A stretch of DNA of 38,603 bases from UA16 sp965661575 (GCA_965661575.1 CBFIEJ010000020.1:1-38603); one strand, 5' to 3'; counted from the stretch's first letter, positions 24,954-32,755 are shown. The notes: a model not told the origin generated them from the letters alone. Program-made: numbers and translations.

Positions 24954-24984
24954 TTGACAAAAAACACCCCACAACGTAAGTTCT
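24954..24984 (+). promoter_or_regulatory. candidate recA promoter (TTG-N20-TAAGTTCT)
   Basis: TTGACA at 24954 is followed 20 bases after its TTG by TAAGTTCT, a near match to TAnnTTTG. The expected transcription start is around 24990, about 35 bases before the recA ATG. A second weaker candidate, TACCTTCG, ends 16 bases before the ATG. No convincing LexA-type inverted repeat was found in this spacer. Confidence 0.35.
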
Positions 24985-25025
24985 TTACGATGTAGGTAAG
25001 ATACCTTCGTCCAAAACAAGAAAAA

Positions 25026-26057
25026 ATGTCTGCGGATACACAAAAACTCAAGGCGCTCCAAATGACTCTGGACCGCATGGACAAGACCTTCGGCAAAGGC
25101 GCCGTCATGAAGTTAGGCGATGAAGCGGTGGAATCCATTGAGTCCATTCCATCTGGGTCACTTACGCTCGATCTAGCACTCGGCATACAAGGCTACCCAA
25201 AAGGCCGTGTCGTCGAAATCTATGGTCCTGAAAGTTCAGGAAAAACAACACTCGCCATTCATGCAATTGCCCAGGCACAAAAGCAAGGCGGCATTTGCGC
25301 CATCATTGACGCCGAGCATGCCTTCGATAAGTTTTATGCTGAAAACCTTGGGGTTGACACAGAAAACTTATTGATCTCTCAACCAGACAACGGTGAGCAA
25401 GGCCTGGAAATTGCGGATAATTTGATTCGTTCAGGAGCCATCGATTTGATCGTTATTGACTCCGTAGCTGCCCTCACTCCTCGCGCGGAAATTGAAGGTG
25501 AAATGGCTGATTCATCCGTCGGACTCCAAGCTCGATTGATGTCCAAAGCCTTGCGGAAATTAACCGGTTCAATAAGTAAAACTGGGTGTTGCTGCATCTT
25601 CATCAATCAGTTGCGTGAGAAAATCGGTGTCATGTTCGGCAATCCCGAGACAACAACGGGCGGAAATGCACTCAAGTTTTACAGCTCAGTACGCCTCGAC
25701 ATTCGTCGATCTACACAACTGAAAGACGGAGACCGTGTCTTGGGTAACCGCACAAAAGTCAAGGTGGTCAAAAACAAAGTTGCACCACCCTTCCGAAGAG
25801 CTGAATTTGATATTCTTTACGGACAAGGCATTTCGAAGGCAGGTGAAATCATTGATCTCGGCGTAGACATGAATATCATTAAAAAGTCCGGATCGTGGTT
25901 CAGCTATGGCGAAACCAAATTGGGGCAAGGACGAGATGCCGTTCGCGGTCTGCTCCTGGACAATCCCGAATTGCAGGATGAGCTTGAAGCGAAAATCAAA
26001 GCTGCAATCCACAAGGAGAACAATCCCGAAGTTGTTGAAGAAGCCGAAATGGCCTAA
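25026..26057 (+). CDS. recA: recombinase RecA
   Basis: RecA forms ATP-dependent filaments on single-stranded DNA, drives homologous recombination and promotes LexA-type self-cleavage. The 343-residue protein has an N-terminal helix with MDKTFGKGAVMKLGD. Walker A is GPESSGKTT (residues 67-75), followed by AIIDAEHAFDKFYAENLGVD, LIVIDSVAALTPRAEIEGEM, and loop residues in FINQLREKIGVMFGNPETTT. The C-terminus is acidic (NPEVVEEAEMA), as usual. A terminator-like hairpin lies 45 bases after the stop, inside the next gene. Confidence 0.98.
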   Translation: MSADTQKLKALQMTLDRMDKTFGKGAVMKLGDEAVESIESIPSGSLTLDLALGIQGYPKGRVVEIYGPESSGKTTLAIHAIAQAQKQGGICAIIDAEHAFDKFYAENLGVDTENLLISQPDNGEQGLEIADNLIRSGAIDLIVIDSVAALTPRAEIEGEMADSSVGLQARLMSKALRKLTGSISKTGCCCIFINQLREKIGVMFGNPETTTGGNALKFYSSVRLDIRRSTQLKDGDRVLGNRTKVKVVKNKVAPPFRRAEFDILYGQGISKAGEIIDLGVDMNIIKKSGSWFSYGETKLGQGRDAVRGLLLDNPELQDELEAKIKAAIHKENNPEVVEEAEMA

Positions 26058-26096
26058 CACACATCCATGATTCCCTCAGTATTCGACACCTTATCA

Positions 26097-27107
26097 ATGG
26101 TAAAAAAGGCACCGATTATCGGTGCCTTTGCCATTCTGTTTATGGGCTGTGATATGGATAATTCCCCGTCCGAAATTCATTCGGATGAATCCGTCACCAG
26201 CCCTTTGCTCGTGTTGGATCAAGCGATCCTCGAACAACCCAACTCCCCTGCCGTATACCACGATCGAGCCATTTGGAAGATGGCACAATCTGATCCTCAA
26301 GGCGCGTTTGACGATTGGGATCTGGCTTTGCGAGCAGACTCTAGTTACGCCCTAGCCTGGGAGCAACAGGCGGACATGCTTTTCCAAATGCAGAAATTTG
26401 AAGACTGTCTTGAAAAACTTGACGGATGCCTTCTGCATGCTCCAGAGAGTACGACTTGCCTGCTCAAACGAGCAGAATTTTCCATTCACTTGCAGCAGTT
26501 TGAGTCAGCGTTTCAGTATCTCAATGATGCCCTGCGCCTAGATGACCAATTGCACGAGGCGTATTGGATGAAAGGTAAGATTTACGCGACAACTGGTGCC
26601 GATGACAAAGCATTGAGTTCATACCAAACCGCGATTGAAGTGAATCCCAACTTTTACGAAGGATTCATCACGTTGGGCATATTCCTTGCCGAACGCTCAG
26701 ACAGCATGGCCGAGGAGTATTACCGTTCCGCGATGGAAATGAAACCATCGGCCGTCGAACCCATTTATAATCTGGCGATGTTTTATCAGAACGAAGGACG
26801 CCTGCAGGAATCGCTCGATTTGTACCGCGTTATCCTAACGTTGGATCCAGACAATGCCACCGCATCGTTCAATCAAGGTTACATCCACCTCGAATACCTC
26901 ACTGCGTATGACAGTGCCGTTCATTGGTTTTCGCAAGCCATCGAAAGATTGCCCTATTACCACCAAGCATTCTTCAATCGTGGCTTGGCCTTTGAAAGCC
27001 TAGGCATGACTTCTGAAGCCGTCGAAGACTATACGCAAGCTCTGCGAATCAAGCCAGACTATACGGCTGCGGCTCGAGCCAAAGAACGGGCAATTTTAGC
27101 GCAATGA
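26097..27107 (+). CDS. TPR-repeat lipoprotein
   Basis: ATG 26097 gives a lipoprotein signal peptide VKKAPIIGAFAILFMGC, with the lipid-attachment Cys at about position 18. An upstream ATG at 26067 would add ten residues. The mature part, about 318 residues, consists of tandem tetratricopeptide repeats. Examples are EAYWMKGKIYATTGADDKAL, VEPIYNLAMFYQNEGRLQES and QAFFNRGLAFESLGMTSEAV, each with the conserved Ala/Gly/Tyr pattern. Such proteins are scaffolds for envelope complexes; no partner is evident. Codons 3-11 form a strong terminator-like hairpin shared with the 3' end of recA, so expression may depend on readthrough or on transcription starting downstream of recA. Confidence 0.8.
   Translation: MVKKAPIIGAFAILFMGCDMDNSPSEIHSDESVTSPLLVLDQAILEQPNSPAVYHDRAIWKMAQSDPQGAFDDWDLALRADSSYALAWEQQADMLFQMQKFEDCLEKLDGCLLHAPESTTCLLKRAEFSIHLQQFESAFQYLNDALRLDDQLHEAYWMKGKIYATTGADDKALSSYQTAIEVNPNFYEGFITLGIFLAERSDSMAEEYYRSAMEMKPSAVEPIYNLAMFYQNEGRLQESLDLYRVILTLDPDNATASFNQGYIHLEYLTAYDSAVHWFSQAIERLPYYHQAFFNRGLAFESLGMTSEAVEDYTQALRIKPDYTAAARAKERAILAQ
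26102..26129 (+). terminator. terminator-like hairpin after recA, inside the TPR lipoprotein start
   Basis: A run of six A is followed by GGCACCGA, loop TTA, TCGGTGCC and TTT. The 8-bp stem is perfect, and flanking A and T pairs lengthen it. It starts 45 bases after the recA stop and covers the signal-peptide codons of the TPR lipoprotein (start 26097). The T-run is short (three), so termination may be partial. Confidence 0.55.
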
Positions 27108-27152
27108 AACTGACGACCTCGTCAAGCTCTGAAGATTGACCTCATTCTGAAC

Positions 27153-27187
27153 AAAAAAAGGCCCAGCGAAATTCGCTAGGCCTTTTT
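27153..27187 (-). terminator. terminator between the two convergent TPR lipoprotein genes
   Basis: Plus-strand AAAAAAAGGCC-C-AGCGAA-A-TTCGCT-A-GGCCTTTTT forms a GC-rich hairpin flanked by A and T tracts. In plus-strand RNA one internal pair is a C-A mismatch; in minus-strand RNA the same position is a U-G wobble. The structure is therefore better suited to ending the minus-strand gene (27210), though it can serve both. Confidence 0.85.
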
Positions 27188-27209
27188 CAATTCAAGAACC
27201 TCTTTCGGC

Positions 27210-28328
27210 TCAAGATTCTTCTTCCAACTTATCCAATTTTTCCTGAGAAGAGGTGAGAATCGCGCTCAATTCAATGGCTTTTGAATAATTCTCCTTGGCC
27301 GCAGCGATGTCTCCCACTTTCGCATAATAATCTCCTCTGCTATCATAAGCATTGGCAACATCAGGAGCCAACCGAACATACATGTTGAAACAATCCAATG
27401 CCTTCTCCATGTTATTCTCGTCCATGTACCAATAACCGAGCAAATTAAAAGTACCGCCAATTGAACTCCAACGCTTCGTTGCTTGATCCAAAACAATTTT
27501 CGCTTCGTCCATTAAATCGGAAGCCATCAATACCCACGCGAGATTTACCTGTGTGACAGGCGAGTCAGGGGCCAATGAATGCGCCATTTGGGCGTTCTGA
27601 AGGCGATCTCCATGCTCGGATGAGAGTGACTTAAGTAAATACGCAATTGCCGGATCCTCGTCATCCGCTTGGGCAAGACCTTGCGCTACCAGGCGATTCC
27701 ATTCATCACCGTCGCTCATAAACCACGCCTTCCACATGTTGCCGTAACCAGCCATGGCCATAGACGGATCCATCTCGAGCAACGAGTCAGATAACGCGCT
27801 AGCCTTCTCCACGTCTCCTTGCACTGAATGATACAACATTGAGTAGCATAAGTCTTCAGCTCCTTCAACTTCCGATGTGACATTGAAACCATTTTTTGCA
27901 AGCATGCCGCCATCCACGTGGAACCAACGGTGCCAGCGGTATCCATCGCCACTCTTTACTACGGTGCCGTGAAAATAGCGGTCACCTGAAAAACTAAAAT
28001 TGTGAAAGTGAATGACTCCCATAGCACTTGCCACAGAACCATTGACATTCAACTCCATCACATCGACTGTAATCGAATCCTCATAAAACCACTTTGCAGA
28101 GACGTTATCAAGATTTGCATTGGCCGGCGCATCCATATTTGGGTGGAAATACATCGACTCCGAGGACAAGCCAGACTTGTACGGCTCAATGGCGTCTTCA
28201 AAGCCAACTTGAGATGTGATGTGTTCGATCACAAAAGACTTGACTTCAGATTCCGAAAGGTTGGCCTGCTGGTTGGTACAGCCAAACGTCAACACAGCTA
28301 TCGCTGCGAGATAAAAATATTTTTTCAT
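27210..28328 (-). CDS. lipoprotein with SnoaL/NTF2-like N-terminus and TPR repeats
   Basis: The ATG at 28328 gives a lipoprotein signal, KKYFYLAAIAVLTFGC, followed by TNQQANLSES. Residues 20-140 contain a small alpha+beta region (SITVDVMELNVNGSVASAMG, then YFHGTVVKSGDGYRWHRWF) resembling SnoaL/NTF2-like folds. Residues 150-370 are TPR-like helices (EGAEDLCYSMLYHSVQGDVE, IGGTFNLLGYWYMDENNMEK, VANAYDSRGDYYAKVGDIAA). The combination suggests a periplasm-facing or surface-anchored scaffold; function is unknown. It lies downstream of the rplT terminator and ends at the shared terminator facing the other TPR lipoprotein gene, to which it may be functionally related. Confidence 0.78.
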   Translation of the reverse strand: MKKYFYLAAIAVLTFGCTNQQANLSESEVKSFVIEHITSQVGFEDAIEPYKSGLSSESMYFHPNMDAPANANLDNVSAKWFYEDSITVDVMELNVNGSVASAMGVIHFHNFSFSGDRYFHGTVVKSGDGYRWHRWFHVDGGMLAKNGFNVTSEVEGAEDLCYSMLYHSVQGDVEKASALSDSLLEMDPSMAMAGYGNMWKAWFMSDGDEWNRLVAQGLAQADDEDPAIAYLLKSLSSEHGDRLQNAQMAHSLAPDSPVTQVNLAWVLMASDLMDEAKIVLDQATKRWSSIGGTFNLLGYWYMDENNMEKALDCFNMYVRLAPDVANAYDSRGDYYAKVGDIAAAKENYSKAIELSAILTSSQEKLDKLEEES

Positions 28329-28421
28329 GGTAGAAAGGATTAGTGTCATCAAAAAAAAGAATCGACATCTACAATGCCAAACTTCGCTTCCAGATATTGT
28401 CTACAGATACTACGGAAAACG

Positions 28422-28449
28422 AAAAAAGCCGGCGAGTGCCAGCTTTTTT
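28422..28449 (-). terminator. terminator of the thrS-infC-rpmI-rplT operon
   Basis: Plus-strand AAAAAAGC-C-GGC-GAGT-GCC-A-GCTTTTTT lies 20 bases beyond the rplT stop. On the minus strand the mismatch becomes a U-G wobble, giving a 12-bp stem with a four-base loop followed by six U. This is a good intrinsic terminator for the ribosomal operon. Confidence 0.88.
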
Positions 28450-28468
28450 ACGTTTTGAAAGAAGTCTT

Positions 28469-28813
28469 TTATTTGACTTGATCCACCACTGCTTTGAAAG
28501 CATCTGGGTGATTCATAGCCAAATCAGCCAAGACCTTTCGGTTGAGCTCAATGCCCTTCTTCGAGCATTTGCCCATGAATTCACTATACGACATGCCGTG
28601 CTGGCGTGCACCGGCGTTGATTCTTTGGATCCAAAGGGATCGGAATTGACGCTTGCGTTGCTTTCTACCTGAGTAAGCATAGAGAAGTCCTTTCTCTACA
28701 GCGTTTTTTGCGACGGTCCAAACGTTCTTACGGGCACCGTAGTACCCTTTGGCCATCTTGAGGATTTTTTTTCTTCGCGCCCTCGACGCGACTGAGTTGG
28801 TTGCTCTTGGCAT
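28469..28813 (-). CDS. rplT: 50S ribosomal protein L20
   Basis: L20 binds 23S rRNA early in 50S assembly and in many bacteria represses its own operon. The 114-residue protein is canonical: PRATNSVASRARRKKILKMA, KGYYGARKNVWTVAKNAVEK, RQFRSLWIQRINAGARQHGM and a C-terminal NHPDAFKAVVDQVK. It is the last gene of the thrS-infC-rpmI-rplT operon, 99 bases after rpmI, and is followed by a strong terminator. Confidence 0.98.
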   Translation of the reverse strand: MPRATNSVASRARRKKILKMAKGYYGARKNVWTVAKNAVEKGLLYAYSGRKQRKRQFRSLWIQRINAGARQHGMSYSEFMGKCSKKGIELNRKVLADLAMNHPDAFKAVVDQVK

Positions 28814-28912
28814 TTTTTAAAGTTCTTTTTGGTAAGCGGCGCCGAACATATTCGGACTTGACAAACCGATTACCGGGTTAAACGTACCGGTTGGTTGAGA
28901 TTGATCAGACGA
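28814..28912 (-). other. structured spacer between rpmI and rplT
   Basis: This 99-base spacer is unusually long for adjacent ribosomal-protein genes. On the minus strand it contains CCGAA-TATG-TTCGG (28842-28855), a perfect 5-bp stem, and an upstream region with several CCGG/CGGT segments (about 28864-28900) able to pair in alternative ways. L20 autoregulatory RNAs are known near this operon in other phyla. A regulatory role here is inferred. Confidence 0.35.
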
Positions 28913-29107
28913 TTACGCGCAAAGCTGCGTTTTGATGCTCTTGACATCAGCCTTAGCAACTGTTGTCGTGTGCGTCAAGTTTCGCTTCTGCTTCGTACCC
29001 TTCTTCGTCAGAATGTGACTTTTGAAGGCGTGCTTTCGCTTGATCTTTCCACTTCCCGTGAATTTGAAACGCTTCTTGGCGCTTCCTTTGGTTTTCATCT
29101 TCGGCAT
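28913..29107 (-). CDS. rpmI: 50S ribosomal protein L35
   Basis: L35 is a small, basic 23S-binding protein of 64 residues. PKMKTKGSAKKRFKFTGSGK, IKRKHAFKSHILTKKGTKQK and the C-terminus VAKADVKSIKTQLCA match the family. It lies 21 bases after infC in the conserved order infC-rpmI-rplT. Confidence 0.98.
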   Translation of the reverse strand: MPKMKTKGSAKKRFKFTGSGKIKRKHAFKSHILTKKGTKQKRNLTHTTTVAKADVKSIKTQLCA

Positions 29108-29128
29108 GGCCTCGGATTTTATGATTGG

Positions 29129-29677
29129 TTATTTTTTCTTCGGATTGAAAAGAACGGTCATTCTCTTCCCTTCGAGCCTTGGCAGCTGTTCAACTGTTCC
29201 GTACTCTTCGAGCTCTTGGGCAAACTTCAGAAGAAGGATTTCTCCTCGCTCCTTGAAGACGATCGTCCGTCCTCGGAAAAAGACATAAGCTTTGAGCTTC
29301 GAGCCTTCTTCTAAAAACTTCTTGGCATGCTTCAATTTAAAGTTGAAGTCATGGTCATCCGTGTTCGGTCCGAAACGGATTTCCTTGACAACGACCTTTT
29401 GTTGTTTCGCCTTGATCTCCTTTTGCTTTTTCTTCTGGTCGTAGAGGAATTTCTTGTATTCGATGATGCGGCAAACAGGAGGATCTGCATTGGGTGAAAT
29501 CTCCACCAAATCCAGTTCCAATTCTTTTGCCAGCGCCAATGCAGCAGGGGTCGACATCACTGCCGATTCTACGTTATCTCCCACCAAACGGACCTCCGAC
29601 ACGGTAATCTTGTCGTTGATCTTGTGAAGATCTTCCTTTCGGACTCGGCCCCTGTACGGGGTCCTTTTTCTACGAAT
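29129..29677 (-). CDS. infC: translation initiation factor IF-3 with non-standard start codon
   Basis: IF-3 binds the 30S subunit, prevents premature 50S joining and checks the start codon. The body is clear: HKINDKITVSEVRLVGDN, ALALAKELELDLVEISPNAD, PPVCRIIEYKKFLYDQKKKQ, VKEIRFGPNTDDHDF and KRMTVLFNPKKK. The first ATG/GTG/TTG-type codon (GTG 29602) falls inside the conserved N-domain, so it cannot be the true start. In-frame sequence continues upstream as IRRKRTPYRGRVRKEDLHKI to a TGA at 29687-29689, with no standard start. ATT at 29677 is chosen; ATA at 29683 (reading AIRRKR after it) is the alternative. Both are codons IF-3 discriminates against, suggesting autoregulation. It follows thrS by 33 bases. 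Confidence 0.92.
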   Translation of the reverse strand: MRRKRTPYRGRVRKEDLHKINDKITVSEVRLVGDNVESAVMSTPAALALAKELELDLVEISPNADPPVCRIIEYKKFLYDQKKKQKEIKAKQQKVVVKEIRFGPNTDDHDFNFKLKHAKKFLEEGSKLKAYVFFRGRTIVFKERGEILLLKFAQELEEYGTVEQLPRLEGKRMTVLFNPKKK

Positions 29678-29710
29678 AGCTATAGCTCAGGATATTAAAT
29701 GACACATACT

Positions 29711-31645
29711 TTACTTCAACATCTCCGCTATCTCTGTCTGAATAAGTTCAGAGAAAGCTTCGACGCTCATGCCTCCGATGTCCCCCTCTCCCTGCTTTCG
29801 CACGGAGACCGTTCCTTCTTTGGCCTCGTTTTCCCCAAGAATGAGCATGTATGGAACTTTTTCCAATTCGGCGTCGCGAATTTTCTTTCCAACCTTCTCA
29901 GACCTGTCGTCAACGAGGGCGCGAATATCGTGATTTTCAAGGACTTTTGAAACACTTTGGGCATATTCGTTAAATCGGTCGGAAATAGGTAAAATTTTCA
30001 CCTGCTCCGGAGTGAGCCACAAAGGAAATTTTCCAGCGCAATGCTCAATTAAAATGGCCACAAAACGCTCCATCGATCCAAAGGGAGCGCGGTGAATCAT
30101 CACTGGACGATGTTTCGTGTTATCTGCACCTGCATATTCCAATTCAAAGCGCTCCGGCAAATTGTAGTCAATCTGAACAGTTCCCAATTGCCATTTGCGA
30201 CCGATAGCATCCCGGACCATGAAATCCAATTTCGGTCCGTAAAAGGCCGCCTCGCCTAATTCAACGACTGTTTTCAGGCCCTTCTCATTCGCAATTTCCT
30301 GAATTGCTTGCTCGGCGTTGTCCCAATTTTCATCCTTCCCGATGTACTTGTCTGGATTTTCCGGATCACGCAAACTAACCTGAGCGATGAAATCTTCAAA
30401 TTTCAAGGTGCGGAAAATGTAGAGAACCAGATCGATGACCTTGCCCACTTCTTCCTTGACCTGATCGACGGTGCAGAAAATATGAGCATCGTCTTGCGTA
30501 AACCCGCGCACACGTGTCAATCCGTGCAACTCTCCTGACTGCTCATACCGGTAAACCGTTCCAAATTCGGCAAATCGAACAGGCAAGTCACGGTAACTTC
30601 TCGGGCGAGCCTTAAAAATTTCGCAGTGATGCGGACAATTCATGGGCTTGAGCAAATACTCTTCTCCTTCCGCAGGCGTATTGATGGGCTGAAAACTATC
30701 CTCACCATACTTTGCGTAGTGCCCGGAAGTGATGTACAATTCCTTGTTGCCTATGTGCGGAGTGATGACCGGCTCATAACCTGCCTTTCGCTGCGCTTCT
30801 TTCAAGAATGACTCGAGCCGCATCCGCAAATCCGCTCCTTTGGGCAACCACAGCGGCAAGCCTTGACCGACTTTTTCTGAAAAATGAAACAAATCCATTT
30901 CCTTGCCTAATTTGCGATGATCGCGAGCTTTGGCTTGCTCCAGCAACTCCAAATAAGCCTTTAACTCCTGCTTCTTTGGAAAGGTGATTCCGTACACGCG
31001 AGTCAATTGCTTGTTCTTTTCGTCACCTTTCCAGTAGGCCCCTGCAATGCTCATGACTTTCGCAGCCTTAACAAATCCCGTATGTGGCATGTGTGGTCCG
31101 CGGCACAAATCCGTGAAATTGCCTTGATTGTAAAAAGTGATGGTCCCGTCTTCCAATCCCTCGAGTAAATCCAACTTGTACTCGTCGTTCTTCTCCGTGA
31201 AGTACGCAACGGCATCGGCCTTGCTCATCTCAGATCGAACAAACGGATTCTTTTGCTTTGCCAATTCAATCATCTTGGATTCGATCTTGGCAAAATCCTT
31301 ATCGGTAATCGATTGATCACCGAAATCGACATCATAATAGAATCCATTCTCAATCGGAGGACCCACCCAAAACTTCACGCCTGGATACAGCGCTTCCAAA
31401 GCCTCCGCCAGCAGATGAGCAGAACTGTGCCACATCGTACTCTTGCCCTCATCATCATTCCACGTCAGCAGTTTAAGCGTCGCGTCCGAAGTGATTTGAC
31501 GTTGGGGATCCCAAACTTCACCATTCACATCAGCCGCAAGGACGTTACGAGCCAAACCTTCGCTGATGCTCATAGCGACATCGAGCGCTGTAGTTCCAGA
31601 TTCAACTTGGCGCGTTGAGCCGTCGGGCAATGTGATATTAATCAT
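29711..31645 (-). CDS. thrS: threonine--tRNA ligase
   Basis: ThrRS charges tRNA-Thr. The 644-residue enzyme has the full class II layout: an N-terminal TGS domain (INITLPDGSTRQVESGTTAL), an editing domain with HSSAHLLAEALEALYPGVKF and the CRGPHMPHTG site, and a catalytic core. The core zinc Cys is in LLKPMNCPHHCEIF near residue 335, with motif 2 RYEQSGELHGLTRVRGFTQD and motif 3 MIHRAPFGSMERFVAILIEH. The anticodon-binding domain at about 545-644 contains VKILPISDRFNEYAQSV. It leads the operon thrS-infC-rpmI-rplT, as in many bacteria. Confidence 0.98.
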   Translation of the reverse strand: MINITLPDGSTRQVESGTTALDVAMSISEGLARNVLAADVNGEVWDPQRQITSDATLKLLTWNDDEGKSTMWHSSAHLLAEALEALYPGVKFWVGPPIENGFYYDVDFGDQSITDKDFAKIESKMIELAKQKNPFVRSEMSKADAVAYFTEKNDEYKLDLLEGLEDGTITFYNQGNFTDLCRGPHMPHTGFVKAAKVMSIAGAYWKGDEKNKQLTRVYGITFPKKQELKAYLELLEQAKARDHRKLGKEMDLFHFSEKVGQGLPLWLPKGADLRMRLESFLKEAQRKAGYEPVITPHIGNKELYITSGHYAKYGEDSFQPINTPAEGEEYLLKPMNCPHHCEIFKARPRSYRDLPVRFAEFGTVYRYEQSGELHGLTRVRGFTQDDAHIFCTVDQVKEEVGKVIDLVLYIFRTLKFEDFIAQVSLRDPENPDKYIGKDENWDNAEQAIQEIANEKGLKTVVELGEAAFYGPKLDFMVRDAIGRKWQLGTVQIDYNLPERFELEYAGADNTKHRPVMIHRAPFGSMERFVAILIEHCAGKFPLWLTPEQVKILPISDRFNEYAQSVSKVLENHDIRALVDDRSEKVGKKIRDAELEKVPYMLILGENEAKEGTVSVRKQGEGDIGGMSVEAFSELIQTEIAEMLK

Positions 31646-31670
31646 GCTTTTGTAGCTTTTCTAATCGCCG

Positions 31671-31678
31671 CAAAGATA
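31671..31678 (-). promoter_or_regulatory. Bacteroidota -7 promoter element (TATCTTTG) of the thrS operon
   Basis: Minus-strand TATCTTTG is an exact TAnnTTTG match 25 bases before the thrS ATG at 31645, predicting a leader of about 20 bases. The -33 region 19 bases upstream reads TTTCGG-like rather than TTG, so the assignment rests on the -7 box and position. Confidence 0.45.
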
Positions 31679-31728
31679 AGGCTTGGGAGCACCGAAATCA
31701 TGAAAAATTCAGCGCAATTCGGATGGAA

Positions 31729-32247
31729 TCACCCTCGGTGCCGCACGCGACTCCATGGCTTTACATGCCAGTGAACTTGGGCCTCGGCGACAACTTCTCC
31801 TTCTGCATCGACCAAGCGCGACGGGAGAATGAAGCGACTAGCCCCATCCTCAGACTGATCAATTTCAGCATTTACGCTTACCTCCAAATCACTCGGAATG
31901 TCGGCTACTGCCGTGCAATCACCGGGAACAGGTCGACGTACGTAACTCACTTCCAAGCGATTCATAATCAACCGATAATCTGCCATATCAAAGCGGATCA
32001 GGACGGCCATTCCCGAACAGAATTCACAGGCTGTGGCCATCGCACAAGCATGCATGCCTTTCAAGTGATTTTGATTGGCACGCCGACTGGGCAAAGACAC
32101 CCTCACTTGGTTTTCGTCCAACCCCACGATCTTGATTCCATGAGGTGCATTGAACGGCAGCACCCGTCGAAAGACCAAGTTGAGCCATGCGAAATTCCCC
32201 GACTTTGCGCGCTCGACAGCCCAATAAAACAATGCCTTCATGTTCAT
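31729..32247 (-). CDS. DUF4442 hot-dog fold protein (acyl-CoA thioesterase-like)
   Basis: The 172-residue protein resembles DUF4442, a hot-dog fold related to PaaI/YiiD thioesterases. PFNAPHGIKIVGLDENQVRV, then NHLKGMHACAMATACEFCSG, form the family core, where the N-H-x-G-x-x-H-A-x-A pattern marks the ligand pocket. RLIMNRLEVSYVRRPVPGDC and a final VVAEAQVHWHVKPW give the characteristic strands. A thioesterase on a small acyl thioester is possible but unproven. The start at 32247 overlaps the upstream pyrophosphohydrolase stop as ATGA, so the two form a two-gene operon. Confidence 0.8.
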   Translation of the reverse strand: MNMKALFYWAVERAKSGNFAWLNLVFRRVLPFNAPHGIKIVGLDENQVRVSLPSRRANQNHLKGMHACAMATACEFCSGMAVLIRFDMADYRLIMNRLEVSYVRRPVPGDCTAVADIPSDLEVSVNAEIDQSEDGASRFILPSRLVDAEGEVVAEAQVHWHVKPWSRVRHRG

Positions 32248-32693
32248 GCTTTGACGAAGTCCGCTTGACCCTCACTGAGAACTTGAGCGATCCGGGGTTT
32301 AAAATATTGCTCCCCCTTCATGACTTTTCCGTCCTCGCGATAAATGGGTTTTCCATCTGCTCCCAACTTGGACATATTGGACGCTTGAATTTCCATGAAA
32401 ACATCCTCAATGACATGACTCATTCCATGGCTCAAGATGGTCCCACACAAGATGTACAACTGATCGCCCAACGCATCGGCAATTTCGACGGCATCTCCAG
32501 CCAGGGCGGCTTCGAGGTATTCATCTGTTTCCTCAGCCATCAGACGGTGGCGCAACTTCACCGTTTCGCCAGGCAAATCGGCTTCAAGAGCTGGAGCATT
32601 TCGAATTCCAAAACGTTCGTGAAATTCGCGGACACAAGCGATGATTGTTTGGAAGGTTGCGCCGGCAGATGGATTTGGTTTTTTTGAGTTCAT
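32244..32693 (-). CDS. MazG-like nucleoside triphosphate pyrophosphohydrolase family protein
   Basis: This all-alpha NTP pyrophosphohydrolase has 149 residues. The metal-binding set is visible as LMAEETDEYLEA (ExxxE-like) and VEIADALGDQLYILCGT (ExxD). The C-terminal NMSKLGADGKPIYREDGKVM, then KGEQYFKPRI, is typical of the phosphoribosyl-ATP pyrophosphohydrolase-like subfamily found in Bacteroidota. Expected substrates are non-canonical or excess (d)NTPs, in a house-cleaning role; the true substrate is unknown. It is transcribed divergently from the Bat operon, with overlapping predicted promoters, and is coupled to the DUF4442 gene. Confidence 0.85.
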   Translation of the reverse strand: MNSKKPNPSAGATFQTIIACVREFHERFGIRNAPALEADLPGETVKLRHRLMAEETDEYLEAALAGDAVEIADALGDQLYILCGTILSHGMSHVIEDVFMEIQASNMSKLGADGKPIYREDGKVMKGEQYFKPRIAQVLSEGQADFVKA

Positions 32694-32724
32694 TGGGCTT
32701 TAACATGATTTGATGAACTCACCA

Positions 32725-32755
32725 TTTGAGGTCACATTGTCGAAAGGTATATTCG
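32725..32755 (+). promoter_or_regulatory. candidate promoter of the Bat operon (TTTG-N19-TATATTCG)
   Basis: TTTG at 32725-32728 and TATATTCG at 32748-32755 (one mismatch to TAnnTTTG) are separated by exactly 19 bases. Transcription would start near 32761, excluding the upstream ATG at 32713 and favouring 32773 or 32794 as the MoxR start. Confidence 0.4.

Noticed and set aside
24923..25025. LexA/SOS box upstream of recA
   Set aside because: I looked for an inverted repeat of the known SOS types in this spacer and saw none that was convincing; only a promoter candidate is reported.
29129..29602. Shorter infC starting at GTG 29602
   Set aside because: This start would remove the conserved N-terminal segment HKINDKIT of IF-3, which is encoded in frame just upstream.
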